The notes beneath the pieces are model-generated. The model did not search any database. It was not told the origin of the DNA and saw only the letters and a program-made list of their open reading frames with translations. From positions 310,001 through 374,000 of the forward strand of contig JAKTNV010000089.1 of the NCBI GenBank assembly GCA_022747635.1: DNA of 64,000 bases, written 5' to 3'. Positions 33,601 to 47,700 of the stretch are shown piece by piece (positions within the stretch are counted from its first letter, which is position 1; each line of letters begins with the position of its first letter). Origin of the DNA: Hetaerina americana. Its lineage: Eukaryota > Arthropoda > Insecta > Odonata > Calopterygidae. The translations under genes were made by a program, and so were the position numbers.

Positions 33601-35924
33601 GTTGGGAATATTATAATTTATCCTGATTTAATTGACAAAGGTGACCACCTTTTAATTTAATATTTTATAAACTCATTTGATCGCCATTTGGTTGATAATC
33701 GTGAAATTAAGAGTTCGCTAAATACATATGTTCATGTATTTTCATAATGCAGTATCAATCATGACCGTACTTAACGGTTACACATAGTGCTGAAGAAATA
33801 TCTTTGCTGTTTTTATGAAATAATTTATTTTATTTTGGTGATTGATCCAAGATTATTTGATTTAAACTTAATATATTTCTAACCATCGACGAAATTAATC
33901 GCTTTCCATCGTTGAAAGAAGCACCACACTTCTGCTGTAGAAAGCAATTACGTCCAAGCTCATTACTGTCAACGCAATTGATATCATGGAAACACCATGT
34001 ATTTCCAAATTCCCATTATTAATTTTTAATGATTATTCGTATTTTTTCGCAATGACTTAGCCATCAAAATTCGGACTGCGGTTTTTCGAGCTTTTTCGTC
34101 GGTAGTATGATACCCTTATGCAGTGTCGTTGGGCTGGTATCTCTGATTGGCCGTTTATTCGGATTCATCGATCCATTTCGTTCGTCAATAATTAAATATG
34201 AGCCAAGCATTTCTTTTTGGTGGTTTACAGACTCCGCAATCTCTACAATATTCTTGATCATCCATGACATGACATGTAAATAAGGGCAACGGCGATAATC
34301 TCGTTAATATATCGGAGAGCACGGTGCCCTAGTCGTGAGTATCAAAATATATTCTATTTTGTCTTCCAATTGATAAAATTTGCATCTAAGCATTGCGGAG
34401 CAAGTCTAGTCAGCAGTTGGATTCATTTACCGTTGAGAGGTGAAACTCAGATTTTTCGTTTTCAATTCCGTTGTTTTAAAAGTTTGAAGTTGAGCAGTTC
34501 TAATTCTTCTTGAAGCACGATCATATTATCGTCATTCGTGCTAGTATTTCATTCATTGCACCAACGATCAAATTGAGGCATCAGAAAATCGAACTTTTCT
34601 AGTACTGTGTTCTGTTTACTCAACGCATGTTCTTATTAATTAATGAAAATTTTCAGAGTAGAGTCGCCGAGGGGATGCAAATGTGCTAAACTGAATACTA
34701 TCCAACAGTAATGAATAAAAATGATATTAATTTCATATTTTTAATGCAGAGTACGATTATCGGCGATTTATCAACAATTAAGCTAAGGTAACAGGATTTA
34801 TACAGCTTAACCTCTTATGGAAAGGACTGCTGTTCATGAAGCTGTCTTCACACCGTACTCAGGGAAAGGATCTGATATTATAAAAGATCTACTATTCATA
34901 GTTTACCAGTTAGGGGTGGAATGGAGTCTGGATGTAGCCTGACAATTGTTACTCACTTCCACCGGTCCGCCTATCCATTCCCGAGGGATAACATCCGTGT
35001 AACTCCGGAGAACGGAAATTCTGGAGCAGCGAATGGGGAGAGGCCTCTGGCCACACAAACCTTTTACGTGTACACCGGCGTGATTGTCCCCTGTGTTGAA
35101 TTCTGTGGGAGCCGAGGGAACGAGCGTCATGCAATTTACCCTCATTTAAACGAGCACTTTGGGAACTATTTACATATTGTGTGAAGGTTTGCATCCATGA
35201 AGATTGCATAGTCAAGTGGAAGCCTCTCTCACTTACTCCACGAGTCCGATGTCCTTTCTGATTTATTAAGGATAAAATGGCTGAGTTGATTCGGATCGGT
35301 AGGTTAAATGTAACTTAAGGAAAGGCCATCGATTGACCAAATTAGTTGTGGACTCAGAATATATTTTTAATATACCCAAAGTTGCTTCCGTGGGTTGCAT
35401 GGCAGGACTAGTGTGCTCTCAGTGACGTAGCATTCGGGGAAGTGCTTGTCTACTTAGGCAACTAATGTCGTCCTCGCTGGCTAGCCTCGAGTCCGCAAGA
35501 TGTCGCACGGGGATTAGACGCACATGTGATTGAGTTTGTTAATTGGAATTTCGGTGGTAAACACATTATAGCCTTATAGTCACGGAGGTAATGCTTTTAA
35601 AGACAATTGATTGTGATCCCCAATTAAAGACAATCCTAATTGATTGTAAACACTACCTTGGTCTTCCGCGTTACTGTTTTACGATCATTTTTACGTATCT
35701 AAATTAAATTTAAAAAATTGAACACTTGATTTGAAAAACCATTCAGGTATTTTTGTGGAGATATCGCTAATAGATGGGTGGTTCGCATGAAATATATTTT
35801 CCATACCCTTTTGACTACGTTGATGTTATTCTTCCCAGGCGATGATGTTTCTTTTCTTTCGATTTCAACTTCACCTCCCAGCAACTAGCTTTCATAAACT
35901 CAAAAAAATAGTGAGAGTGCATAC
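30623..35924. other. Unclassified AT-rich DNA
   Basis: More than 5 kb without a recognisable gene, RNA or repeat. ORFs are below 90 codons with no motif. It may be intergenic or intronic. Confidence 0.4.
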
Positions 35925-35926
35925 TA

Positions 35927-36073
35927 CCTTGATCAAAAAGTTCCCAGAATAACCACCGTGTGGCGCTCCCATCGTTCCGATTTGAGTTCTGTTTTTTTTG
36001 TTAAATTGGTACATCTGTTGTTGATATTCCCTTTAAATCTTAGTGTCATAACTTGACATTTGCAAAAGTTACG
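35927..36073. repeat. Long TIR, left
   Basis: It starts CCTTGATCAAAAAGTTCCC and ends CAAAAGTTACG. It includes the stop and the last roughly 45 codons of the transposase frame. Confidence 0.9.
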
Positions 36074-37047
36074 GTCGGTTTTCGGTATGTCCATCAGTGC
36101 TTCCTGCGATTTTTCCATTACTTCCTCTCGGCTGCTAAAACGCGTTCCCCGTAATGGTTTTTTAACTCGATTGAACAGAAAGAAGTCACAGGGAGCCAAA
36201 TCAGGTGAATTCGGTGGCTGTTGGATGGTATTTGTTGCATTTTTCGTCAAAAAATTACGAATAATGATAGCACTGTGCGACGGTGCGTTATCATGGTGCA
36301 AAATCCACGAGTTTTCTGCCCACATTTCTGGTCTCTTTCGGCGAATTGCTTCACGCAAACGTCTCATAACGCCCAAATAATACTCTTTGTTTACTGTCTG
36401 GCCTTCTGGCAAAAATTCATGATGCACTACACCGTTGTAATCCATGAAAACCGTCAGCATTGCCTTCTTTTTTGACTGAAAACGACGTGGTTTTTTTGGT
36501 CTCGGCTCATTTGGTGAACGCCATTCACTTGCCTGATGTCTGGATTGCGTGTCGTACTCATAAACCCACGTCTCGTCTCCAGTAATGATCCTTTTGATGA
36601 ATGTGGGATCGGATTCAGCCTCGCAAATCATGTCTTTTGCGACGTCAACACGGTCTCTTTTTTGCATGAAATTGAGGTATTTTGGCACAACTTTGCTACT
36701 ACACGACGGAAACCCAAATCATTAACCACAATGTCTTGGGCGGATCCATAGGCAATGTTCAAGTCCTCCGCTATTTCTCTGATGGTTAATTTGCGGTTAT
36801 TGACCAACATTTCTTTTACTTTATCAATTTTTTCACCGACTTTCGATGTCGATGGTCTGCCACTGCGTTCATCATCTTCGATTGACTCACGACCACTTCT
36901 GAACCGCTCGTGCCACTGGTAAACGACTGTTTTTTTTAGAGAATCGTTGCCGAAACACTTTTCCAACATTTCCAACGTCCGTGCGCCACTAAATCCGTTT
37001 TTTACACAAAATTTAATACAAGTTCGTTGTTGCAAATTTAAATCCAT
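35933..37047 (-). pseudogene. Mariner transposase (DD34D), one frameshift
   Basis: The protein cuts and rejoins DNA at TIRs and TA targets. From ATG at 37047 (MDLNLQQRTCIKFCVKNG) it has a first helix-turn-helix with VVYQWHERFRSGRESIEDDE and RSGRPST, a second with KLTIREIAEDLNIAYGSAQ, then a one-base frame change near 36690, inside the usual VxKVVPK linker motif. The second frame carries the full catalytic core: GDETW near 36577, HHDNAPSH near 36292 and SPDLAPCDFF near 36187. The last two Asp residues are separated by 34 residues, the mariner spacing. The C terminus after MDIPKTD does not show the usual mariner YDKCI...GDYFE ending; it runs into TIR sequence. One missing base in an A-run would explain the break. 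Plus-strand ORFs here are shadows. Confidence 0.85.
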
Positions 37048-37102
37048 TTCTGAAATTGTAAAAAATCGCCAACACACACAGAGATAGATGTACTCTTGGC
37101 TA

Positions 37103-37250
37103 CGTAACTTTTGCAAATGTCAAGTTATGACACTAAGATTTAAAGGGAATATCAACAACAGATGTACCAATTTAACAAAAAAAAACAGAACTCAAATCGG
37201 AACGATGGGAGCGCCACACGGTGGTTATTCCGGGAACTTTTTGATCAAGG
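37103..37250. repeat. Long TIR, right
   Basis: The inverted partner of 35927-36073, one base longer because of an extra base in a T/A run, and with one A/G difference near the outer end. It lies upstream of the transposase start at 37047. Confidence 0.9.
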
Positions 37251-37252
37251 TA

Positions 37253-40200
37253 GTATTTAATCCAATGATTCAAGTGTCAGGTTCCTCATAGAAGTCGTAT
37301 TGAGCCAAGTCGGGACTCTAAGGGGGCTGGGGGAACACCGGGGTGCTCCGGGCCAGGAAATTGGGAACGATAAAGGACGTGTGGATATGGGCGTATCGCT
37401 GTGCAAGTGAACACTCCATCGCGCTTTGTTAAAAAGTCGAAAAACACACTTCACGCGGAGGAACGTCTTTCCCCTCAGTCCGCTCGGAGCAAACTGGCGA
37501 CCAGCTGCGTTAGAAGGGCAGACCCCCTACCACATTTCCCGACCGGTTTTACCGCGCTGCCATGAATAGTCGCGGCACGATGAAATCATGCGCATTACTT
37601 TCATAATGGACCATGTACATGTATTAGATAATTCTACGGAGAATAGTTGGTACACTGGCCTTTTCCGTCATAACTAACATGCATATTCAAGTCGCATAGA
37701 AAAAGCGAACTTTTCAGCGCTGCGACCGAATTCCACAAACATGAATGGAATTCATAAAAATGAATAATGTCGTAACGGTGCGTGATTTTGAACGGCATAT
37801 GAAGTTGAAGAGTGCGTGATTATGAACGGAGTGCGGCGATGGGTGGTGCGTTGTATGTATGGCGTGAACCTAGCCCGTGTATGATGGTAAAGGTACTGTT
37901 AGTAATCTTTAAGTGCCATTGTATATAAGAGCATTTTGTCTCATATCTGTACTTCTTGTGTATGTAAGTGCATTGTAAGAATGACCATTGGCCAGACTTG
38001 ACCGTTGCCACCAGGTCAATTGCCTAATTGCAACGAGATTTTTATGTTAACAATGATAATCTAATAGGCGTTTCATACGTTATTGTCTTCAGACACATTA
38101 CACGTACAAAAAACATGGCAAATGGATGAATCCAGTAAATATCCCCACACTATTCTGTTTCAGTTTAAGAACTACTCGTTCGCAAACATTTCTATCTGCT
38201 TCCTACGTTTCCTGGGGATTATTTCAACCGGCGGAGGGTGTTCCGGAGTCTGAACTTGTGCGTTTATATAAATGAGAGCGCGCCTTTGGTAGTCGCGGTA
38301 CCCGGATTTTGATGGTGAGGGAAAATCAACCAACAACGATTCGGGCTCTCCCGGAATGTCATCACGGAGTTTTGAATACCACACCGCTTCACTCGCAATG
38401 CCACCTCCGTTTTCGGTCTTAGCGCTCCTGTTAATTGGAAAGTGCGATGTGGTGAGGAAGGTGAGCAGGGGCGACAGGAAGGAGGAGAGGGATTGTTGGA
38501 ATGACGAGGATGAGGATACGTGCTTTTTGCTCATTTTCAGGGCGAGGCATTGGCTCCCTCCGAGGTCCACCCGCTCCTCTTCACTGCCTCTGTGAGCGCA
38601 TTTATAATAGCCGCCGCTGTTTTTTGTGAATTTCACTCCTTTGTGAGCATTTTTTATGAACGTGAAATACGTGGTGGAATGCCCTTCGCGTACATAATTC
38701 TGGAATTCACGCTGGCTCGTAAATATTTTCTCTCTGTATTCGAGACAAGTGGGCGGGAATTTATCCCCAAGCCACTTCGGTATCGCACGCAGAAAAAGAG
38801 GCGAAAGCTAGAAATAAGAAGTTAAATATACCTTTGTGATCCTGATAAGAACGGGAATAATGATTGTCTTTTAACTTTTACCGTGATATGAAAAACGGAT
38901 ACCCCGTAATAGGTCATGATAAGCTCCTCTGATAATGACCTCCAGATCGAATTATTTGTTTTCAAGTGTCTCTGGATGAAATGGGGCTTAAAACGCCGGA
39001 CCCAAATTGATCCCTTGTCTGAGAAATTAGCAAAAATTAAGGAATTCAGCCGTTCTGTTCTCATAGAAATTCGAATTCGAAATCTAAAATATTTATTTTT
39101 ATTTGACACCCCGCCATGGCTCGTCCTTTAGAATAAAATCAATTTAAATTGCGCCAGTCTACCAATTAGGCATATAATGTTTCCAAAGTTACTCAGAGAG
39201 ATGTCATATCGTTTTTCCACACCACTGGCAACACTGTCTGCCTGATCCACGTTGCGGGACGTCGAGCTTCTCTCATGACGTCATATTTGCGTGGTCATAT
39301 CATTTCCCCCTTAGTTTTCCGAGAAGAATGCTAATCATCCAAGAAGAATTCCTTTTATTGAATAGTATTGCTCAGTTCTTTCCTTGGTATTCACTAATAT
39401 TATTGCAATTTTCCTACCATATGAACAACTCCTTGTATAATTGAGTGTTTAAAGGATTTTGAGTTTTTATAACGGTTAAAGTCATTTATCTCCATGAGAT
39501 AAAATGCCTTCGAGCGCAAGAGAGCACGATATTGTTCGAGCTTTTTACTCTAGGATTCACTTGGAACACAGCAGCAAAACAGTTATCCGCAAAACAAAAT
39601 CTGTGACTTTTATAACCAAATATTACTTTAAATTTCTAAGTTACTTTATTTACTATACTGACTTACGAAACCTTTCCTCGAATTTCAAAATATATTAGCT
39701 CTCTATTTGATATCATAGTTTACAGGTGAATAATGATTACTTCGAAGCTACGCGTATTTATCTAGCCTAATAGGGGGTATAGTTCTCATCATACGCATGG
39801 CTGGATTCTCTTGCATAAGCGATCTAAGGTGGTTTGTGTGAAATAGGAAGACAAAAAGCAAAATGCGAAATAGCTGGAACATTTTTGTAGCATTGATAAT
39901 GGCAGCATACCTGTACTTCTACTATTGCTCCAATAAACGCAAAAATTGGCTCCATGTCTCATGTTGCAATAAAAACGACCACGATAAACTGCGCGGTTTA
40001 ACAACACTCTAGATGCTCCTATTAGAACAAGAGGTATCCAAGTTAATCTATTTGTGATATAATTGACTTTTATGGATTGACTAATATAGTCATTAATTGA
40101 TGCGGTTGGAGTTAAACAAGGCTGGTCCCTGATCGAAAATACGTACTCCGCTTTCCCTAAGGGAGTATTCATGTAAATCTCTGAATTTCGTGAATCCTTG

Positions 40201-41817
40201 GCCTTCTCGTAGAGTCACGTGCGATGTTAATCACATGGTTCCCCATCCAGGACGACTGGCGCTTGAATAGATCGTTATGACGACTATCTTATCTGGTTCC
40301 CCCTAGCTGTCTCCGTATTTTGATACTGCTCTCAAATTCCCCTCGGTGAGGAATTAATTCCCCTCGCGCACAATCAGTTACTGTCTCACTACTCTCGAGA
40401 ACGTTTCCTGGCTATTTCCCAAGCGAGGAGGAATTTCCGGCTGCGTATGACTCCTACGCTCGAAATCCGTTTCGCTCCCACACCTCTTTCTACTCTTGCT
40501 CTGCGTCGGGATATTGACAAACTGGGCAATGTTCCGATACATCGAGTATGGTTTGCGAACATGTGATATTGCATTGTGATGACAATACAGCGAGGAATGC
40601 AATGCGGTGAAAACACGGGCGGCGTGGTGTTTCATTCCCAATTTCGACTCTTCGATGAAAGATATCGAGATGATAAGTGTAACTAAGTTGGGGGTACATC
40701 GATATCATGGCTTCTATGTAATATCGTGTATGGCTACTTATAATGAAGTCGAGACATGAAATAATCGACGTACAATTTGATTTGATACGAGTTAATAGAT
40801 AATGTTATGAAGTTTTCTAACCTCTCTGCGTCAACACATTCGTTACATTAGATTTTCGAACCACATTTCTGCGGTGATCTCAGTCGGCCATCAACAAACA
40901 CCATATTCCTTACCGGAAGTATCGTTTGATAGGCGAGAACATATGGATATCATTAATAGATGATTTAATGAAGACTATGGATACTTTAATTATATGGTTG
41001 TAGTATGTAAAATTATATAGTGGGTAATTTCCACATTCAGCGTAGGAGCGCCAGTTCCTTTCACTTAAACGCTTTCGGTTTATCAGGAAGTTTAGAAAAT
41101 CGCTCAGCTTAGTTCTATCTTAGATACATAATTAGAATTGGGTCCCGAGGTCCTCTGGTTTGAATCAGACTCACAGTCGTAAATCCTAAACATTTCTCAC
41201 ACCCTGCTTCATCCCCTTCGCCATTTCTCTACCTGCGCATAACGTTCGCCGTGCGTGATCTTTCAAACCGCTCATTCTCAAGGACTCTTGGCGAAATGGC
41301 AGGTAAATGTCTGGAGTGAGGCACGTTGTGGTGGCGATTCAAACGAATATCCGCTTGTCCCACGCTATAACTCTTCACTCACACTTTGGGCGTTTTTCTG
41401 CTCTGATGGAAACAGCTTTCCGCTTCGACGCCTTAGATGAGACGTGCGCTGGACTCACCAACTTTTTCCACCTTACAGTGATCAAATCCCACCTCAATGC
41501 CAAATGCTCACAAGGTTGTGTGTTGTGTCTGAGGATTGATGATTACTATTAGCATGAGTACGTATTTAATAATTAATACCACATATTGAAACTCAATTAC
41601 TTACACGAAAATTAATAAAATGATTTTATTACGAAAAGGAAAGAGTTAAAAGACTCATTGAATTTCATGAAAAAACCATCCATGTTAGTTGGTAGTTTTA
41701 TTGTGTTTGCATGTGTGTGGGGTGTAAGTGTTCATGCATGAATGTATGCCATGTTTTTTTTATATATGATTTTGTGGTTATTGCATGCGGTTTTTTTTTC
41801 TTTTTCTTTTCTAAATT
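37253..41817. other. Unclassified DNA
   Basis: No gene that I can defend. The longest ORF (154 codons, minus, 38172-38636) is low in complexity in part and has no domain; another (127 codons, minus, 39789-40172) is similar. A CRE-like TGACGTCA lies at 39278. Confidence 0.35.
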
Positions 41818-41897
41818 ACGGGTGGTGTCCTAGCACTCCCCGCCACACGCCCTTGCGGCGGCTTGAGGGGTATTAAGTAGATGTAGATGTAGATCCA
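41818..41897 (+). mobile_element. Jockey/CR1-like LINE, extreme 3' end
   Basis: In one frame the sequence reads GGVLALPATRPCGGLRGIK then stop, followed by a GTAGAT repeat tail. The PATxxxGG ending also occurs at 44637 and 47930 on the minus strand, next to reverse-transcriptase sequence in the latter, so this is a LINE 3' end with a simple-repeat tail. Confidence 0.5.
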
Positions 41898-44629
41898 TAA
41901 CGTGATTCCAGCCTCGCTATCAAAGGATTGACTGACGATGAAGTTAACCTGCCACCGATTAGGCCGGTAGCCGGGTTCATTAAATTTTACCCCCGGCACA
42001 AGTCCAGTTGATGTCCATACATTATCCCAGTTACACACCAGCTCTCTGTCATTTTTACTGCACCAGAATTTTCTGGAAAAAAACGTGGAGCGCGAGGAAA
42101 ACATCGGACGCAGATAGAACTTTTTTGTGGAGCATGCTCACCGTTCCATTTTAAACTAAATTATATATAATATAGTCAACAGGGTGATAGCGTTTGTATT
42201 TGGTTTTATAAATTAGACTCTTACAATGCAAGCAGCTAGTGTTTCGAATATAATGACAGAATGACGGTCATGTTCCAACCTAAATCATGCCGCCACAGGG
42301 GGTGACATGCGGTTAGTGAAGTCAGTATGCTATGAATTCAAAAATGTTGACCTTTTCATCGGAACCGTTTAGTTAGTGCTACGGATATTTTTTTGAGTTC
42401 CTGGCTTTTTCTTCCGAGTTGAGTGACCTATCACAGTCATGACGATCGACGAAAGAAAATGTTAACATTTCCACTTTTTGTTGAAGATTTCACCTCCAAT
42501 CTCGGCTCGCGCTGATGGAGATCTCTTCAGAAGCGAAATTACTAAAATAAAGTGTAGCTCATTTCACCACACTCAATGTAATTTTTACTTCAATTCTGAA
42601 AACAACCATTATAACACCATTAAAGGGTCAAGAGAAAATGTTTCCTACGTAGCTGATCTATAAATGTATTTGATCCTCAATGCTACTTGACCTTTTCATC
42701 GAAATTATCAGAGCGTGTAAATGAGCGGCTTTCATGATACTATTGGTGCGGATTTGAGATTCTGACTTGAAAAAATTCATCTCCAATTTTATAGGTCTCT
42801 CTCCCGGTGAAACGGAACGTCCGTATCGAAATTCCCTCGACACCTGTATGCGTGCGCTGCATGCATTCGTTCCTTTTCCTCTGTAATTTGACCCGAGGGC
42901 TGCCAAATTAGAGGAAAATACCGTTATTTCTCCATTGCTTTTTCCGTTTTATAGGTTGAAGGCGGTGATACAGAAATAGGTTATCAACGAGTTACAGAAA
43001 TGAAACGAATAAATAAGTCCACAATATCCTTAGATTACCAGCTGATCGTATAATATATCCCGACATCCAATTCCATTGTTTACAATTTCGCTATCGACAC
43101 CATTCCCTTGTAGGTGAATAATTCGATAATTTTAGAGACTAACAAAAGTCTGAAATCCTTCTAATATCTGTATTATGGAGGCGTTAGTGTACTCTGAAGT
43201 GAAATAAAGACAGGAATGAAGTCACTATTGTGTGGGAATCAAAAAACTACTCTCGAAAAGTAGAATATTATTTTAATACAAAAAATTTGAATATGATAGG
43301 TGTGCGAGTATACCAGCAAACACTAATATCGTCTTTAGTGCTATTTCAGGGAACTCAGTCTAGTAGTGTTATACCTAAGTCCGTAGGAATCATAAATTAT
43401 GCGACATTATATTGTACAGAGTAGAAAACTATCATAACCCCTTCTTTGTAAAACATATACTAAGTAGCATATGTTTTATGTACTAGATGATTTAATCCGG
43501 TGATATTAAACGCAATGAAGGCTCCCTTTCAATCAATAATATGGAGTCCGTTAGCAGAGCAATTTGATGACATTAAACTAGATTCCTCTCCAGATTCGAA
43601 GTTGTCCTTTGTGGGCAACCAGAAGTAATGAATGATTAGTATGTCATTAATAACTCATGCATAAATAAACTCCGCCTTGAGCACCCCGTTGTCCCTGCTC
43701 CTTCACTGCAATCGGAGTGGGATTAATGGGTGGAAGTGACGAGAAGGGTAATCGTGAGGGCGGTGGCAGTCGTGTCGTACGGAAGCGTGACTGTGCCCTC
43801 GTTTGCAAACTCACTTAGAAAAATGCAAACAAAGCCTGAGCACGTGGACTTTCGCTCGAAACGTGCGGGTTGCATGTCAGCGGAGATGGCCTGCGTGCAA
43901 GCAAAATGCGGCGCACATTAATTACGTTGATGGGATGGATTCCACTACGACGGAAAATGCTAACGTCTCAGAACATTTTTTTTTTTTTACAAATAGCTAC
44001 TTTTCGAATCATCACTTATCCCTTCTACCGTGCCCTTTATTAAGTTAATTTCTAATGCGTAAGTAAGACGTCAATTCCTTGTGAGCATGAAGTTAAATTA
44101 AGTATCCTTTTCCAGATAAAATTATAAGATAATGGCAGCATCGCGTCAGTTTAAAGATATTCTTACGTTATAAATAAGCCCCTGATATTTAGTTTTGATT
44201 AAGTACTGTATACAGATCACATAAGGGAAAATGGATTTTTATTCCTCCGTAAATGGCAACTCAATGTAAATGTTGCAAACAAAAAAACTAATGATAATAC
44301 ATATCTGTGTTAATCGTACATGAAAAAACTATGTGGTTTGACCGAGATTCGCACTGAATACCTAATCGGTAACTGGGGTATTTATAAGCGGGGAAGTTCC
44401 ATTCATAGCGGCAAGGTGACTCATTAGTTAGCGCGTACGACTACTGACAAGTATCATTAGGTTGTGCAAATATTTCACTTACAGGTAATACTACGACATA
44501 TACACAAAAAGAAGTGCCCTGTCCGGTGCCTCCTGAGAGGCACAGGGAGTTAGTGGTCACCAGCTGTGAATGTTTGAAAAGAGAAAGAATCTCCTATATG
44601 AGGTGACCACAAAATTTCAGTCTACTTCA
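41898..44629. other. Unclassified DNA
   Basis: No gene or clear repeat. At 44335-44375 the minus strand has a weak B-box-like TGCGAATCTCGGTCAAAC that may be a decayed tRNA-derived repeat. Confidence 0.35.
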
Positions 44630-44740
44630 ATACCCTGTCAGCCACCAAAAAGGTGTGTGGCAGGGGTCAATGAGTAATGATAGATGGTATATTTCGGTTT
44701 TGGAATGTGGCGGGAGTGAATCCTAGTGGCTATAAAACTC
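44630..44740 (-). mobile_element. Jockey/CR1-like LINE 3' end relic
   Basis: On the minus strand a TPATHLFGG.QGI reading matches the terminal PATHPSGGYLG of the LINE at 47903. Only the last part of the element remains. Confidence 0.4.
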
Positions 44741-47700
44741 CAGCAGACACTAAAAAAAAGAATGTTTTCTCAAAGCCTTCCCCCTGTCCAGTTAATCAAT
44801 GAGAGAGAAGCGGGAAGTGAGTGTGCCGTAGCCGAGTGTCTAAGATGATCCCAGCGGCATAACCCTGACGTGTTATGGAGCCAAAGGACTTCTATCGGTG
44901 AGCCGGGACCGCGTCAGAGACATGTGCGGCACCTGGTGGCAAGCCTACCCCATGGGAAACCCATCAGAGCCTCATATACCAACTTCGCCCACAAAGGGCC
45001 TTTTGCACAACCTCCCTGCTAAATTAAATAAGCAGACTTTCCTCCATTCTGTTCTGTTTATCTTGTTTTTTATTTCCCCTCTGGTTCAGCATCGTGCTCC
45101 CCTAAGTGAATTTTTTCTCATGCGTAATTGAATCGTCCTTCGATACCCAAAGTCTCTGTGTGGATATGCGACGTGGACATTTTGCAATGGCCTCATTACA
45201 TGGATCAGGTGTGCCGAGAGTTCAAACGGTCCAATCGCCCAGATAGGAACGAGAAAGAATAGTGTTTTTTTAATGCGATCCAGTCGACACCGAAAAACAG
45301 CACGAGATTCGTTGCTTTCAAATAATTTATTTTAAACGTGAGAACATGGAAACGCTTTCGTGTCGCACAGCTTTTACAGATGGTGAAATTCGTTTTCCAA
45401 TGCCTGTGTAATGCGGAGATGAAGTCGTGGCAGGTGATGGCTGTGAATTAGGGGAAATGTATGGCATTAAGTAACAAGCTTAATCAAAAAGTGAGATGAT
45501 TCTGTAGACAATTTAGTTTTCGCAATGCCTCTTTTACCCAAAGCTAAGTGTCCATCCGCTCTCTCTCTCTCCGGTAAAAAATGCATAGTAAAAAACAGTG
45601 CCTGTTCTTTCAGTTTTAATTCTTCACAAAGCAAAGCTGGAAAACAATGTAAGGCATTATTAGAGCTACGCCAGTTAAATATTGAACTCTAATAATGTAT
45701 TTATCCCCACCGTACCATCAACAGTGACACTAGTAGTCATACTTGAATTAGCATCCTTATGATGATTTCATATCATAATTGACACGGAATCTAGCATATG
45801 TTTTTCCTCATTCCACTATTCTAGTTACCAGCGTTCAGTGATCCGCAAAAAAATTCGCGTCCCTCAGCGAAATATGGAAACCGCCTCGCCACTCTATTTG
45901 GTTAAGCTGTGACTTGTTAGAGCCAGTAGTTCGGGGGGATAAAGGTTTGCTGACAGGCGTCTCTTATCACCTTTCAATGGGATAGCAGGCGTTTGCATGA
46001 TACTCCCTGGGGTAAGGTATCTTCCAACTTTCCTGGGAAGTCATGGAGCGGCAAATCAGCAAATATATAATGTAATCCTTTCAAGACCCTGGAGGCTTCA
46101 ATCATTTTCGCACATTGTCCTAGTTTGGTTGGAACCCTGACATAATAGGCTCTGTACAGTCTTTGATTTATGCGAAGTGAACGTAAGTGGTTTGCCAAGG
46201 TGCCTGGATTACTCAGTGTAAATCATCCACAGTAATCTACCCGTAGGTCGGTTTTCGTGTATATCTACTTTCCGAAATACTAAATCGTACCATCTATTTC
46301 TCTGCTGACCAAAATATCTCACATATCATATCTATTAATTTGACCTTCCACAACTCCCGGAACTCTTTTATTTTTATGTTTATGTTTTATTTTAATTTTA
46401 CGTTATAACAATTTTCTATCTTTTCGATGTACTGAAGGCATGACGTAATACTCCTTTTCAAACGTAATTATGTTGTAAACATTTCTGAGTGCGCATAGTT
46501 AATGTCAATATTTTGCTCCTCTGTATTGATTTTCGGTTTTACACACACTCGTATATTGGAAGAGAGATTTAATGCTGTTAATATTCCGGAAGGATTATCT
46601 TACGAAGCCGTTTTTTCTGTTCCCAGTTGTTTGCACTCACTAGAGGCTCAAGGAATGCGAACTTGCCCTCTTAGTAATGAATCATCATTTCTCCAAGTGT
46701 TGTTAATTAAATTAGCATTTTTTTCACCCGTTTGCAAAGCCGTAATCACTGTAGAAAACTTTCAAGGGAGAAGGTATCCTAAAAGACAATGCCATTTGAG
46801 TGTTTGAATTGCGATGCGACATGTTTTGATATGAGAGTACCTGCGGCGAGTTTCAATCCTATATTAGCTAAGGTATTTACACTGCTTTCGCCTAAACCAT
46901 AGAATCCGGGTTTGAAATTGACGTCAGGGATGTACGTTAGGGTTGCTAATTATGCTTTTTCTTATTGTTCTGGTTATTATTTTTATGCCTAATGGACTGT
47001 TCCGATCTAAAAGCAGGGATACGTGTTCTGGAGAAAAGTATATGATCATCTATCGCATCCGTGTTTACAAACAAATATCATGGGAAAAATTTAATATGTC
47101 CATGATATTTTTGCCGTACATATAATGGCGACGAATCCAATTTACATTATTTACGTTATTTCAAAACATATTCCTTTCAGTGATTACTTTTGGAAATCTT
47201 GGTAGATGATAGAGGGAAACTGAATGGCATAAAGCCTATTTGGATCAATAATTATGATCTAATTGAAACGGAATCGTGTTCCACATTAAATACCTTTAGC
47301 ATCCAGAACTGACCTAGCACCCATCCTCTTCTATTCGACGGACTTAAAACGTTTCACTGCGTAGACAGATAGATAGGGTTTGTTGTAAATATTTCATAGC
47401 TGCCCTTTCCCCGTGCCATTAACCGCTGTTGAGTGACACCTAATGCAGAGGGATAGCTTGGAATCCTTGCAAACGGCGAACACATAGGAAAAGGGGTCAC
47501 TCATCGGGTGGCTATCAGATTAAAAATGCGAAGGCACATATACCCGGATTTGAAATTCCGCGTGAAATGTACTCGACGGCTAACCCAAATGTCACGTGTC
47601 TCCTATCACGCCGCAGGCATGAACTATGTGTCATTAACTCCACAAGAGATCTCACAGTGTGTACGAAGTGTATCGAGCCATCGGAGAATCGAGGACGCAA

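Larger units (their letters stand above)
35927..37250 (-). mobile_element. Near-complete mariner with long TIRs
   Basis: A 1324-bp element flanked by TA (35925-35926 and 37251-37252). Its ends are inverted copies of about 147 bp with only about two differences, far longer than the roughly 30 bp usual for mariner. The interior encodes an almost complete DD34D transposase on the minus strand, broken by one frameshift. It is the best-preserved transposon in the window and probably inserted recently. Confidence 0.95.

Noticed and set aside
36060..36751. Plus-strand ORFs of 106, 84 and 71 codons
   Set aside because: Antisense shadows of the mariner transposase on the minus strand.
38172..38636. 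154-codon minus-strand ORF
   Set aside because: It has a low-complexity Ser/Leu stretch and no recognisable family; a plus-strand ORF overlaps it. Possible but unsupported.
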